Shown here: positions 1 through 10,400 of the stretch, in pieces
How the letters are laid out: every line of letters starts with the position of its first letter
Position numbering within the stretch: position 1 is the first letter of the stretch
Assembly (NCBI GenBank): GCA_040754375.1
Contig: JBFMCT010000003.1
Location: 81,050-145,049, forward strand
Length of the DNA stretch: 64,000 bases
Direction of reading: 5' to 3'
DNA from: Actinomycetota bacterium
GTDB taxonomy: Bacteria; Actinomycetota; Acidimicrobiia; Acidimicrobiales; AC-14
Position numbers and translations under genes: made by a program
Notes under the pieces: generated by a model
What the model was told of the DNA's origin: nothing
The model's database searches: none
The model's input: the letters and a program-made list of their open reading frames with translations, nothing else

Positions 1-703
<703 letters not shown>

Positions 704-769
704 TCCGTAACACTACTGGCCCCTGAGGTCCCTCCCCGCCGGCCTTCGATCCTCGAACGGCCCGGGGCG

Positions 770-2320
770 CTACTCCCACTCGATGGTCCCCGGCGGCTTG
801 GCGGTGATGTCGAGGGCGACCCGGTTGACGCCCGGCACCTCGTTGATGATGCGGCTGGACAGGCGGTCGAGCAGGTCGTGGGGCAGGCGGGCCCAGTCGG
901 CGGTCATGGCGTCGTCGCTGGTCACCGCCCGGATCACCACCGGGTAGGCGTAGGTGCGCTCGTCGCCCATGACCCCGACGGTGCGCACGCCGATCAGCAC
1001 GGCGAACGCCTGCCACAGCTCCATGTGCAGGCCCGCCTTCTTGACCTCCTCGACCACGATGGCGTCGGCCCGGCGCAGGGCTTCCAGGCGGTCGGGGGTG
1101 ACGGCCCCCACGATGCGTACGGCCAGCCCCGGCCCCGGGAAGGGCTGGCGCCACACGATGTCCTCGGGCAGGCCCAGCTCCTCGCCCACCGCCCGCACCT
1201 CGTCCTTGAACAGGTTGCGCAGGGGCTCGACCAGCTCGAAGTTCATGTCGTCGGGCAGCCCGCCTACGTTGTGGTGGGACTTGATGCGGGCCGCGTCCTT
1301 GGTGCCCGACTCGATCACGTCGGGGTAGAGGGTGCCCTGCACCAGGAAGCGGGCGTCCTGGAGGTCGGCGGCCACCTCCTCGAACACCCGGATGAACGTC
1401 TCGCCGATGATCTTGCGCTTGCGCTCGGGGTCTTCTACGCCGTCCAGCGCCTCCAGGAAACGGTCGGCCGCCTTGACGTGGACCAGGTCGACGCCGAACT
1501 GGCGACGGAACGTCTCCTCCACCTGCTCGCCCTCCCCGGCCCGCATGAGCCCGGTGTCGACGAACACGCACGTGAGCTGGTCGCCCACCGCCTTGTGGAC
1601 CAGGGCGGCGGCCACCGCCGAGTCGACCCCACCGGACAGCCCGCAGATGACCTTCTCGCCCCCGACCTGGGCCCGGACCTGCCCGACGGCCTGCTCGATG
1701 ATCGAGGTCATCGTCCACCGGGGGCGGCACCCGCACACGTCGTAGAGGAAGTGCTTGAGGATCTCCTGGCCCCGGGGCGTGTGGGCCACCTCGGGGTGGA
1801 ACTGCACGCCGTAGATCAGCCGGTCGGGGTCCTCCAGGGCGGCCACCGGCACGACCGGTGTGCGGGCCGTGACCCGGAAACCGGCTGGGGGGGACACGAT
1901 CGAGTCGCCGTGGCTCATCCACACGTCCTGGGTGGTGGGCAGTTCGCCGAAGAGCACCGAGCTGGCGGTCACCTCGAGCACGGTGCGGCCGTACTCGCCC
2001 ACCCCGGTGCGGGCCACCTCCCCACCCAACTGCTGGGCCACCAACTGGGCTCCGTAGCAGATGCCGAGCACGGGCACGCCTGCGTCATAGACCGACGGGT
2101 CGATCGAGGGTGCCCCCTCCACGTGGACCGACGCCGGCCCGCCGCTGAAGATGATGCCCGCCGGGCGCCGGGCCAGCATCTCGGCCACCGGCATGTGACG
2201 CGAGACGATCTCGCTGTAGACGTGGGCCTCGCGCACCCGCCGGGCGATGAGCTGGGCGTACTGCGCACCGAAGTCGACGACCAGCACGGTGTCGTGAGCG
2301 GAACTGTCTCGGTCGGCCAT
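770..2320 (-). CDS. guaA: GMP synthase (glutamine-hydrolysing)
   Basis: Converts XMP, ATP and glutamine to GMP, the last step of guanine nucleotide synthesis. 516 residues, normal length. An N-terminal class I glutamine amidotransferase domain has the nucleophile in GICYGAQL and the His/Glu pair in [11 protein letters not shown]. It is followed by the ATP pyrophosphatase domain with P-loop [12 protein letters not shown], and a C-terminal dimerisation domain ends GTIEWE. The ATG start is followed by [18 protein letters not shown], a typical entry to the amidotransferase. A perfect 9-bp hairpin lies 11 nt upstream of the start. guaB3 is upstream on the same strand, so two purine genes are neighbours, separated by a Uma2 remnant on the other strand. 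Confidence 0.97.
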   Translation of the reverse strand: MADRDSSAHDTVLVVDFGAQYAQLIARRVREAHVYSEIVSRHMPVAEMLARRPAGIIFSGGPASVHVEGAPSIDPSVYDAGVPVLGICYGAQLVAQQLGGEVARTGVGEYGRTVLEVTASSVLFGELPTTQDVWMSHGDSIVSPPAGFRVTARTPVVPVAALEDPDRLIYGVQFHPEVAHTPRGQEILKHFLYDVCGCRPRWTMTSIIEQAVGQVRAQVGGEKVICGLSGGVDSAVAAALVHKAVGDQLTCVFVDTGLMRAGEGEQVEETFRRQFGVDLVHVKAADRFLEALDGVEDPERKRKIIGETFIRVFEEVAADLQDARFLVQGTLYPDVIESGTKDAARIKSHHNVGGLPDDMNFELVEPLRNLFKDEVRAVGEELGLPEDIVWRQPFPGPGLAVRIVGAVTPDRLEALRRADAIVVEEVKKAGLHMELWQAFAVLIGVRTVGVMGDERTYAYPVVIRAVTSDDAMTADWARLPHDLLDRLSSRIINEVPGVNRVALDITAKPPGTIEWE

Positions 2321-2330
2321 AGACCAGCCT

Positions 2331-2353
2331 AGCCCGCGCCCTGAGCGCGGGCT
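2331..2353. promoter_or_regulatory. Hairpin just upstream of guaA
   Basis: Perfect inverted repeat AGCCCGCGC / GCGCGGGCT with a 5-nt loop, 10 nt from the guaA start codon. It would form in the guaA leader and partly mask the translation start region, or act as a simple transcription end for anything reading in on either strand. No T-run follows on either strand, so the role is open. Confidence 0.4.
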
Positions 2354-2400
2354 GGTCCTCGGCAGTCGCCTGGGCGTAACCCGCGCCGAACATCCGAAAC

Positions 2401-2594
2401 GCCAGTGTCACCGGCCGCAAGAAGACCGAGTACCGGCAGCGGGGCGTGGGCGAGCTGTGGCTGGTCGACACCGAGCCCGACCGGTGCTTGTCTACAAGGG
2501 CGACCAGGAGCTGGTGCCGGGCCGGGGCGACACGCTCACCACGGCGTTCATGCCAGGGCTGACCATCGACGTCACCGAGCTGTTCGACCGCTGA
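2401..2594 (+). pseudogene. Remnant of a Uma2-family (DUF820) protein, frameshifted
   Basis: Reading the plus strand gives the C-terminal part of a Uma2-like protein. First comes GRKKTEYRQRGVGELWLVD, the conserved K...Y...G..E.W.VD segment. After a frameshift near 2483 the text continues as VLVYKGDQELVPGRGDTL and ends FMPGLTIDVTELFDR before a TGA at 2592. The N-terminal half, including the acidic active-site residues, is missing. Uma2 proteins have a PD-(D/E)XK-like nuclease fold of unknown role. Two intact relatives occur at 10903 and 26362. The rest of the 2321-2805 gap shows no other gene. Confidence 0.6.
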
Positions 2595-2763
2595 GGCCAT
2601 CACCGAGGGCTGACCTTCGTCGCGATCGCAGGACGCGGCGCCGCGCTGGCTCGAACTACTGCGGGCGCAGTGGCTCGGGCCCAGGGGCGATGGCTAGAAC
2701 CATCTCGGAACCGGCGGCTCCGAGGCCGGCTTCCTGTCTCCGGTCGGTTCGGCGGAGCCCGTT

Positions 2764-2779
2764 GGGGGCCCCGGCCCCC
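2764..2779 (-). terminator. Possible terminator after guaB3
   Basis: Six-pair GC hairpin GGGGGC / GCCCCC with a 4-nt loop about 27 nt past the guaB3 stop. No T-run. In this GC-rich background such stems arise by chance, so the call is weak. Confidence 0.25.
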
Positions 2780-2805
2780 CGACCTGGAACTAGCGACGGG
2801 CGAGG

Positions 2806-3969
2806 TTACGAACCCATCCCGACGCCCTGGGAGCGCTGCAGGTTCTTGCCCTCGGTCTGGAGGGCGGGGGCGACCATGACCTCGGCCTTCTGGAACTCCT
2901 TGACCGTGCCGTAGCCGCAGGTGGCCATGGACGTGCGCAGGCCTCCGCACAGGTTGAGGCGGCCGTCGTTCTCGTGGGCGGGACCGACGAGCACCTCGCT
3001 CAGCGTCCCCCGGGGGGTGGTCTTGACCCGGGCGCCGCGGGGCAGCGTGGGGTGGAAGGTGGCCATGCCCCAGTGGTAGCCCCGGCCCGGGGCCTCGTGG
3101 GCGGCGGCCAGGGGTGAACCGATCATGACCGCGTCGGCCCCGCAGGCGATGGCCTTGGCGATGTCGCCCCCGGTCGACATGCCGCCGTCGGCGATGACCT
3201 GCACGTAGACGCCGGTCTCGTCGAGGTGGCGCATGCGGGCCCCGGCGGCGTCGGCGATGGCGGTGGCCTGGGGCACGCCCACCCCGAGCACGGCCCGGGT
3301 CGTGCAGGCGTGGCCCGGTCCCACCCCCACGAGCACCCCCACAGCCCCGGTGCGCATGAGGTGCAGGGCCGTCTGGTAGGACGCACAACCACCCACGATG
3401 ACCGGGATCTCCAACTCGCGGATGAACCGCTTCAAGTTGAGGGGCTCGACCGTCTTGGAGACGTGCTCGGCCGAGACCACCGTGCCCTGGATGACGAGCA
3501 GGTCGAGCTCGGCCTCGAGGATGGCCTTGGAGAACTGGGCCGTGCGCTGGGGGGTGACCGAGGCGCAGGAAGTGACCCCCGCCTCTTTGATCTCGCGGAT
3601 CCGCCTACCGATCAGCTCCTCCTTGATCGGCTCGGAGTAGATCTCCTGCATGCGCAGGGTGGCCTTGTCGGTGGGCAGCTTGGCGATCTCGTCGAACAGG
3701 TCCTCGGGGTCGTCGTAGCGGGTCCATAGGCCTTCCAGGTTGAGGACTCCCACGCCCCCGAGGCGGCCGATCTCGATGGCCGTGGCCGGCGAGGTGACCC
3801 CGTCCATGGCCGCGGCCATGACCGGGAGGTCGAACGTGTAGGCGTCGATCTCCCAGGAGATGTCGACGTCCTCGGGGTCACGGGTGCGCCGGCTGGGCAC
3901 GATGGCGATGTCGTCGAACCCGTAGGCCCTCCGGCCCGACTTACCGATCCCGATCTCGACCTCAGCCAC
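2806..3969 (-). CDS. guaB3: GuaB3 family IMP dehydrogenase-related protein
   Basis: 387-residue TIM-barrel protein of the IMP dehydrogenase/GMP reductase superfamily without CBS domains, the form actinobacteria keep beside true GuaB. It starts [20 protein letters not shown]. The catalytic loop is [15 protein letters not shown], where Cys of ACTTR matches the IMPDH nucleophile. [13 protein letters not shown] and [20 protein letters not shown] form the phosphate-binding half. No true IMPDH (with CBS pair) is in the window. The exact reaction of GuaB3 proteins in this lineage is not certain; purine interconversion fits its place upstream of guaA. ATG start; 130 bp separates it from the propeller gene upstream. 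Confidence 0.9.
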   Translation of the reverse strand: MAEVEIGIGKSGRRAYGFDDIAIVPSRRTRDPEDVDISWEIDAYTFDLPVMAAAMDGVTSPATAIEIGRLGGVGVLNLEGLWTRYDDPEDLFDEIAKLPTDKATLRMQEIYSEPIKEELIGRRIREIKEAGVTSCASVTPQRTAQFSKAILEAELDLLVIQGTVVSAEHVSKTVEPLNLKRFIRELEIPVIVGGCASYQTALHLMRTGAVGVLVGVGPGHACTTRAVLGVGVPQATAIADAAGARMRHLDETGVYVQVIADGGMSTGGDIAKAIACGADAVMIGSPLAAAHEAPGRGYHWGMATFHPTLPRGARVKTTPRGTLSEVLVGPAHENDGRLNLCGGLRTSMATCGYGTVKEFQKAEVMVAPALQTEGKNLQRSQGVGMGS

Positions 3970-4099
3970 CCTGCATCATCCTTTCCACGACCAGACGGCT
4001 CGACCGGTCCCGGGGGGCTCCCCTTTCCCGACCGGCTCGCACAGACGCCCACAGTACCGGTGGGCCGGTCCCTTGTCGGCGACCGCCTGTACCCCCCGC

Positions 4100-5587
4100 T
4101 CAACGGCGGTTGGGCCTGGGCCGCGGACGGGCATGGGCGGTGGCGGGGGTGGCCGGCCGGCCCAGTTCGGCCTTGGCCAGAAAGATCCGGGGCACGGCCA
4201 TGAGCCCGATGGCGGCCGCCATGGCGAAGGCGGCCAAGGCCATCTTGGTGTCCTCCCACGAGGACCCCCTGACCCCCTCGTCGGGCCTCTCGGTCACGTA
4301 CAGCCCTCGCGGGCCGACGGCCACCAGCCAGTCGGCCAGAACGGCCACCCCGGTCACTCCGCCCACGTCCGCCGTGGTGTCCGGGACCGGGCCGGGCGGG
4401 ACGAACCGGGCCACCACAGCCATCGGTCGCCGAGCGAGGTCGACAACCACCAGGCCGGCGGGCCCGGCGGCCGCGAACGCCATCTCCCCGCTGGCCACCA
4501 CCCTGCCTGGCCATCCGCCGGCCCCGGCGACATCGACGGCCGGCCCGGCGCTGGCGCCGGGCCCGGTGACATCGAAGGCGGCCCCGGCGGCGGCCAGGTC
4601 GTGCACGGGGCCGGGGGCCCGGCCGGGGTGCAGTTCGACGGCCACCAGGGCGGGAAGATCGCGGCAACCCGGGGCGGCAAGAAGGACCACGGTGTGGTCG
4701 GCTACGAGGGCGGCCGTCAGGTGCCGGGCGGGGCCGAGGGGGGCCTCGGCTTCTACGGGTGACGGGCCCGAGATGTCGAGCGGCCACACCGGTCCCCCGT
4801 CCACCGTCACCAGGGCCTGTTCGCCTCGGTCGAAGGTGTGCACGGCCCCGGCCCCCGCCAGCCCATCGCACACCACCGGGGAGGCCCCCGCCGCCCGGAC
4901 CACCCACTCCCCCTGGGCGAGGGGATCGGCCGGTGCGGTGATGTCGAAGGACTGCACCGCGCCCGGAGAAGCCACCACGGCCACCGCCCGGCCGTCGCGC
5001 CGCACCGATACCGAGGCGGCGGCCGCCCCTTCCCCGAAGACCGACAGCAACACGGGGCCATCCGGGTGGCTCAGGTCGTAGAGGCGCACTGCCGGCGCCG
5101 TCACATCCTCGCCCCCACAGCCCTGCCCGCCCACGGCCACTGCGGCCACGGTGCCCGAGAACGTCGGTGAAGCCAGACGCGCGGTCGCCAACGACAGGGG
5201 TGGGGCCGGCAGGTCGATGGTGGCCACCGGGCGGGGCCGGCGGCGGTCCGCCACGTCGACCACGACGACGGCCGGAGCCGGGCAGCCCACGCCCACCACG
5301 GCAAGCGTGCCCACGGCCGCCACCTCCCCGTTGGGGGCCAGCGGGGCGAGGTCGAGGTGGGCGTACAGGGCCAGGTCGTCGACCGCCGCCGCGGCCGGAG
5401 CGGAGGCCGCCGGCGAGGCCGACGACCACAAGATGGTGGCGGCCACCAACCCGAGGAGCACACCCGCTTTCGGTGCGCTCGGCCGGCACGGCGGGCTCGG
5501 CCGGTTCGGCCGGTTCGGCCGGGTCGGCTGGGTCGGCCGGCCCGGCGTGCCCGGTGGGTTCGGCGCGGGCCCGGGCCAGACCCGCAT
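4100..5587 (-). CDS. Secreted LVIVD-repeat (beta-propeller-like) protein with C-terminal membrane anchor
   Basis: 495 residues from the ATG at 5587. A longer reading to 5752 would run into the start of the opposite-strand LigD gene and is rejected. The N-terminus is Pro/Asn/Arg-rich (about residues 1-40), then a hydrophobic segment GVLLGLVAATILW, a likely signal or anchor. The body repeats short blades such as AVVVVDVADRRRP, VRLYDLSHPDGP, VQSFDITAPADP, VWPLDISGPSP and GLVVVDLARRP, the pattern of LVIVD repeats. A second hydrophobic stretch, MALAAFAMAAAIGLMAVP, lies near the C-terminus before a basic tail. This suggests a cell-surface protein held by its C-terminus. Ligand and role are unknown. 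Confidence 0.75.
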   Translation of the reverse strand: MRVWPGPAPNPPGTPGRPTQPTRPNRPNRPSPPCRPSAPKAGVLLGLVAATILWSSASPAASAPAAAAVDDLALYAHLDLAPLAPNGEVAAVGTLAVVGVGCPAPAVVVVDVADRRRPRPVATIDLPAPPLSLATARLASPTFSGTVAAVAVGGQGCGGEDVTAPAVRLYDLSHPDGPVLLSVFGEGAAAASVSVRRDGRAVAVVASPGAVQSFDITAPADPLAQGEWVVRAAGASPVVCDGLAGAGAVHTFDRGEQALVTVDGGPVWPLDISGPSPVEAEAPLGPARHLTAALVADHTVVLLAAPGCRDLPALVAVELHPGRAPGPVHDLAAAGAAFDVTGPGASAGPAVDVAGAGGWPGRVVASGEMAFAAAGPAGLVVVDLARRPMAVVARFVPPGPVPDTTADVGGVTGVAVLADWLVAVGPRGLYVTERPDEGVRGSSWEDTKMALAAFAMAAAIGLMAVPRIFLAKAELGRPATPATAHARPRPRPNRR

Positions 5588-5656
5588 GGGCCGAGGGTAC
5601 CCGCCGCTGGCCTCGCCGGTCGTCGTCGCACCGGGGCCCGCCGCTACGGTGGCGCC

Positions 5657-6652
5657 ATGGACGTGGAGGCCGCCGGGCGCACGCTCACGATCAGCCATCC
5701 CGACAAGGTGTTCTTCTCCGAGCGAGGCGAGACCAAGCTCGACCTGGTCCACTACTACCAGGCGGTGGAAGGCCCGCTAATGGCCGCCGTCGGGGGCCGG
5801 CCGGTGCTCATGCAGCGGTTCCCCAACGGGGCCGACGGCCCGTCGTTCTTCCAGAAGCGGGTGCCCGAGAAGCGGCCCGACTGGGTGCAGACGGCCGTCG
5901 TGAGCACCCCCAATGGCACGACCTCGGACGCCCTGGTGGCCGCCGACCTGGCCCACGTGTTGTGGGCCGTGAACCTGGCGTGCCTGGGTTTCCATGTGTG
6001 GCCGTCGCAGGCCGACGACCCCGACCACGCCGACGAGCTACGCATCGACCTCGATCCCACTCCGGGGGTGACCTTCGCCATGGTCCAGGAGGCGGCCGCC
6101 GAGGTGCGGGCCCTGTTGGGCGAGCTGGGCGTCGACGGCCGTCCCAAGACCACCGGCAACCGGGGCATCCACGTCTATGTCCGCCTCCAGCCCCGGTGGA
6201 CGTCCTACGAGGTGCGGGCCGGGGCCGTGGCCGTGGCCCGCGAGTTGGAACGCCGCCGGCCCGACCTCATCACCGCCGCCTGGTGGAAAGAGGAGCGGGG
6301 CCGGCGGGTGTTCGTCGACTTCAACCAGAACGCGCCCCACAAGACGATCTTCGGGGCCTGGTCGGTGCGTGCCCGCCCCGGGGCCCAGGTGTCGACCCCG
6401 TTCCCGTGGGACGAGTTGGCCACCATCGACCCCGACGCGCTGACGGTGGCCAACGTGCCCGCCCGGGTGGCCGCCGGCGGGGACCCGTGGGCGGGCATGG
6501 ACGCCCCCGCCCAGTCACTGGAGCCTGTCCTCGCACTGCACGAACGCGACCGGGCCAACGGCCTGGTCGACGCCCCGTGGCCCCCCGTCTACCCCAAGAT
6601 GCCCGGGGAACCGTCCCGGGTAGCCCCCAGCCGGGCTCGCAAGAACCCATGA
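5657..6652 (+). CDS. Stand-alone LigD-type polymerase (archaeo-eukaryotic primase) domain
   Basis: 331 residues related to the polymerase domain of the non-homologous end-joining ligase LigD, which adds ribo- or deoxynucleotides at broken ends. Visible catalytic motifs are LRIDLDPTPG (the metal-binding DxD), TTGNRGIHVYV (nucleotide-binding) and FVDFNQNAPHKT (third acidic residue). There is no ATP-dependent ligase domain and no phosphoesterase domain, and no Ku gene is in the window. The ATG at 5657 fits the usual start just before ISHPDKVFF. It is divergent from the propeller gene (69 bp between starts) and its 3' end overlaps the Nudix gene by 64 bp, tail to tail. Confidence 0.9.
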   Translation: MDVEAAGRTLTISHPDKVFFSERGETKLDLVHYYQAVEGPLMAAVGGRPVLMQRFPNGADGPSFFQKRVPEKRPDWVQTAVVSTPNGTTSDALVAADLAHVLWAVNLACLGFHVWPSQADDPDHADELRIDLDPTPGVTFAMVQEAAAEVRALLGELGVDGRPKTTGNRGIHVYVRLQPRWTSYEVRAGAVAVARELERRRPDLITAAWWKEERGRRVFVDFNQNAPHKTIFGAWSVRARPGAQVSTPFPWDELATIDPDALTVANVPARVAAGGDPWAGMDAPAQSLEPVLALHERDRANGLVDAPWPPVYPKMPGEPSRVAPSRARKNP

Positions 6653-7224
6653 GCGGCCACCACCTCTGACAGGAGCTGGTGGAGCACCCGGGCCGTCATC
6701 CCCCACACGGTGTCCTCGCCGAGGTCGAAGAAGTACATGGGCCGACCGTCCCACACCTCCTGGCGGGCGGCGACCAGCAGGTCGGCCAGGGCCACATCGA
6801 ACACTTCCTCCACCTCGGCTGGCGCGGGCACAAGCATGGGCCTGGCCGCCACCAACCCCACCACCGGTGTCACCGTGGCACCCGTCGAGCGAGCGACGAC
6901 CGGGTCGAGCCAGCCCAGCACCTCCACCGCGGCCGGGGGCAGGGCCAGCTCCTCGTCGGCCTCGCGCAGGGCGGTCTCGACAACCCCTTCTCCGGGTTCG
7001 ACCCGGCCTCCGGGGAAGGCCATCTCCCCAGGGTTGTGGGCCAGGCCCGCGGCCCGGCGGATGAGCACGACGTGGGGCCGGCCAGCGCGAGAGTGAACCG
7101 CCACCAGGGCAGCCGCGAAGGCGGGAGGCGGTGCCTGGCCGGCACGGTGACGGCCCTCGAACACGCGCCTAACAGCGGCCATGTCGAGGCACAGCTCGTC
7201 AACGGGGACGCCGGCCCACGCCAT
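6589..7224 (-). CDS. NUDIX hydrolase, CoA pyrophosphatase-like
   Basis: Hydrolase for nucleoside-diphosphate-linked compounds; coenzyme A or a derivative is likely, judging from resemblance to the NudL/CoAse group. The Nudix box is complete: GGRVEPGEGVVETALREAD followed by EEL. Upstream, LIRRAAGLAHNPGEMAFPG matches the segment that precedes the box in CoAse proteins. The start is uncertain: ATG 7224 (MAWAGVPVDE) is chosen, ATG 7182 (MAAVRRVFEG) also fits. A longer reading to 7383 overlaps the 54-aa gene and has a poor composition. It is third in a minus-strand group after the GlmS-like gene and the small protein. Confidence 0.85.
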   Translation of the reverse strand: MAWAGVPVDELCLDMAAVRRVFEGRHRAGQAPPPAFAAALVAVHSRAGRPHVVLIRRAAGLAHNPGEMAFPGGRVEPGEGVVETALREADEELALPPAAVEVLGWLDPVVARSTGATVTPVVGLVAARPMLVPAPAEVEEVFDVALADLLVAARQEVWDGRPMYFFDLGEDTVWGMTARVLHQLLSEVVAAHGFLRARLGATRDGSPGILG

Positions 7225-7279
7225 GGCCGCGCCCGGCAGCGCGCCCGGCGGGCGGGGGATGGCCTGGCGGCTCAGGGGG

Positions 7280-7444
7280 TCAGGGCCCGGGCGTCGCCGG
7301 GGCGGCGGCCGCCAGGCTCTCGAGCAGTTCGCGCATGCCGGCCGTCTTGAGGTTGCCCATGACCCGCCCGGGTGGGGTCTCACCGCGCTCCCACTCCATC
7401 CAGGCCGCGAGGAGCTTGTGGGGATCGGGGGGTGGACGGTCCAT
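7280..7444 (-). CDS. Small conserved-looking protein, 54 aa, unknown function
   Basis: The reading MDRPPPDPHKLLAAWMEWER, then GETPPGRVMGNLKTAGM and RELLESLAAAAPATPGP, ends at a TGA. It sits exactly between the GlmS-like gene (12 bp gap) and the Nudix gene, and neither neighbour's reading covers it. The K-LL-AW-EWERGE-TPGR-M-LK--G---LL pattern, helical and amphipathic, is that of the short proteins found in many actinobacteria, but I cannot name a family. A role tied to its neighbours is a guess from position only. Confidence 0.6.
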   Translation of the reverse strand: MDRPPPDPHKLLAAWMEWERGETPPGRVMGNLKTAGMRELLESLAAAAPATPGP

Positions 7445-7456
7445 GATCGGTGCAGG

Positions 7457-10400
7457 TTAGCCCTGCCGCCGCCACTTCTCGGCCAGAACGTGCACGGGCT
7501 CGGTGAGCAGGTCGACGATGGGGACCTGGCCGAGCACGGCGACGTCGAACGAGGGCTCCCGCTCGGTCACCGCGTCGACCAGCGCGTCGTAGCGGTCGAG
7601 GTAGCCCCGTAGGACCGCCTCGGCCGCGTCGGCCGCCAAGCGTTCGTGGAAGCGGGCGTGTACCAGGGTGATGCCCGTCACGTCGCCCTTGATCTCGGGC
7701 ACGATCACGACCGTGCGCTGGTCGGCTCCACCCCGGGCCACTATCACGTCCCGCAGGGTGGCGGCCCGCCGCTTGGAACCCCGCAGGCGGGGGTCGCTGT
7801 CGGTGCGGGTCGGGATGTCGCGGGCGATCCCACCCCGGTCGACCACCGAGACGGTGGCCTCGTCGTCGACCCCCTCGACCAGGTAGCGCGTGTGGCCCAG
7901 GACCTCGGCCACGGCCCCGTCGAGCCCGATCAGCGAACGCAGCGAGCGGTAACCCAGACGGTCGCGTGGTGCGCCCGCGGCCAGCACGGCCTGCACCAGG
8001 GGATTGGCGTAGAGGGCTTCCTCGGAGCGGGAGATACCCACCGTCACGGTCTTGGCCTGGTGCTTGATGGCGTCCACCGGCCGGGTCAGCTCGCCGATGG
8101 CCAGAGTGAGCGCATCGGTCAGGTCGGCCAGGAAGGCCGTCGGGGTGGCCACCCGCCCCGTCCCCGCCTCGTAGTCCTCCAGGCCCCGCTCGGACGTGGC
8201 GTAGCCCACCATGGTGGCCACCCGCACGGCTGTGCTCGCCTCCAGGTGGCCGTTGTAGGCCCCAGAGCGCAGATCGCGGAGGAACGTGGCCGCCGGAGGC
8301 CCGGCCATGGGGCCCAGGCGGTCGAGCAGGTCGAGCCCGTCGGGGCGGCCGAGGACGGACTCGACCGCGGCCCTCACCTCACGCAACGGGCGGGCCTGGG
8401 CGTCGATCGCCAGCGCCGCCTCGTAGCCGAACAGGTGGCCGGCCATGGCGGCCACCACGAACGACAGGGCGGGCTCCACGGCGGGCACCGAAAGCACATC
8501 GAGGGTGGCGTCGAACCGGCTCTGACCGTCGTCGGCGATCACCACCGGGGCCGCCTTGTGGGCCCGGTAGATGGCCACCTCCTTGGCCACGTCGTCGGCG
8601 TTGGTGCCCGACATGCCGGTGGCGCACACCACGATGAGGGGCTCCGAGGACAGGTCGATGTGCTTTTTGTCCTCGGTCTGGTCGCAGGCGATCGACTTGT
8701 AGCAGAGCTCGGACAGCTTGATCCGCAGCTCCTGGGCGGCGATGCGGTTGGGCCCGTTGCCCACCACCGCCCAGTAGCGACGGGACGGGGCATGGCGCTG
8801 GGCGGCGGCCGCGATCGCCGGCCGGCGGGCCAGCACCTCGGCCATGGCCGCCGGCAACCCGGCCAGGCCCTCCAGGAGCGACGGCGGGACCCGGCCGTTG
8901 GCCCCCAGCTCGTCGGCCAGGGCGACGGCCAGCAGGGCGCCCGCGGCCACCTGGGAGTAGAACGCCTTGGTCGAGGGGACGGCCATCTCCACGTCCCGCC
9001 CGTCGGACGTGTAAAGCACCCCGTCGACCTTCTCCACCAGGTCGCTGTTTCGCCGGTTGACGATCCCGATCACGGCCGCCCCCCGGGCCCTGACCATGTC
9101 GACCGTGCGGTTGGTGTCGGTGGTGGTGCCCGACTGGCTGACAGCCACCACCAGCGTCCCCGACATGTCGTCGGCCAGCCCGAAGCCCGACAGCTCGGTG
9201 GCCAGCGTGGCCTCGACGGCCACGCCCGTACGGGCCACCAGGGGGGCGAGCACGGCCGTGAGGCTCTGGGCCGCCACGGCCGCCGTCCCCTGGCCCATGG
9301 CCACCACCCGGGTGATGGCACCCGACCGCAACCGGGCACGGAGGGCAGGGGGCAGGGCCTCGTCCCCGAGGGAAACCGTCCACCGCCCGCCCTGGCGCAC
9401 CAGGCGGCCCCGGAGGGTCTTCTGCACCGAGAGGGGGGCCTGGGAGATCTCCTTGAGCAGGAAGTGGGGGAAACCGCCGCGGTCGACATCGCGGGTGGTG
9501 ATCTCGGCGGTGCGCAGGTCTGCGCCGCCCAGCGCGATCGCGGTCCCGTCGTAGGACCGGCGGGTGACGCCCGAGAGCTCCCCCGCCTGGTCGGCGTCGA
9601 GAACCACGACCTGGCCGGGGACCGGCCCTGACTCGCCGTCCATGCGCACGTAGGTCGACGTCTCCTCCACCAGCCCGTAGGGTTCGCTGGCCACCACGAA
9701 CTCGTCCTCGGCCAAGCCCACATACAGGGCCTGGCCGCTGCCCCGCAGGGCGAGCAGGAGGCGGCGAGGCTCGTCGCCACTGGCGGCGGCCACCGCCACC
9801 GAGCCGTCCAGGGCGCGGGCCGTGCCCAGGAAGGCGTCGTCGAGGGCGAGCCCGCCCGCCAGCCGGCGGGACAGCATCACGGGGATCACCTTGGCGTCGG
9901 TGGTCACCTCGACGGGCACGGCCACGCCTTCGGCCAGCTTCAGGGCCGGGTAGTTGTCGACGTCGCCGTTGAGGGCCCCGACGACGTAGGGCCCAGTGGC
10001 CCGCCCCTCCTCCTCGTGGTTGAGGGGGTGGGCGTTGGCCTCCGAGATGATCCCCACGCTGGCCCACCGGGTGTGGCCCAGCACAGTGGCCCGGGCCGTG
10101 GGGGCGGACAGGGCCAGGCGCAGCAGCGCGTCCGAACGCACGGCCTCCCTCAGTCGCCGGGTGTTGTCCCCCAACTCGCCGATCTCGGCGGCCGCCTTGT
10201 AGACGAAGGCCAGATGGGGCCCGGGGGCACGCACGGCCAGTGACGTGAACAGGGCGTCGCCCAACCGACCGTCGACCAGGGCCCGGACCTCGGGGTCGTC
10301 GAGGTCGAGGCCGTGCCCCTCGACCAGGACGTGGAGGCCGGCCGAGTCGCGGCCCCGGACCTCCAGCCGGTCGATGGCCGACAGAGCGACCTGGACGGAC

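Noticed and set aside
2595..2805. tRNA or small gene between the Uma2 remnant and guaB3
   Set aside because: GGTTCGTAACC near 2807 looked like a T-arm, but it is the end of guaB3, and no acceptor or anticodon stems form.
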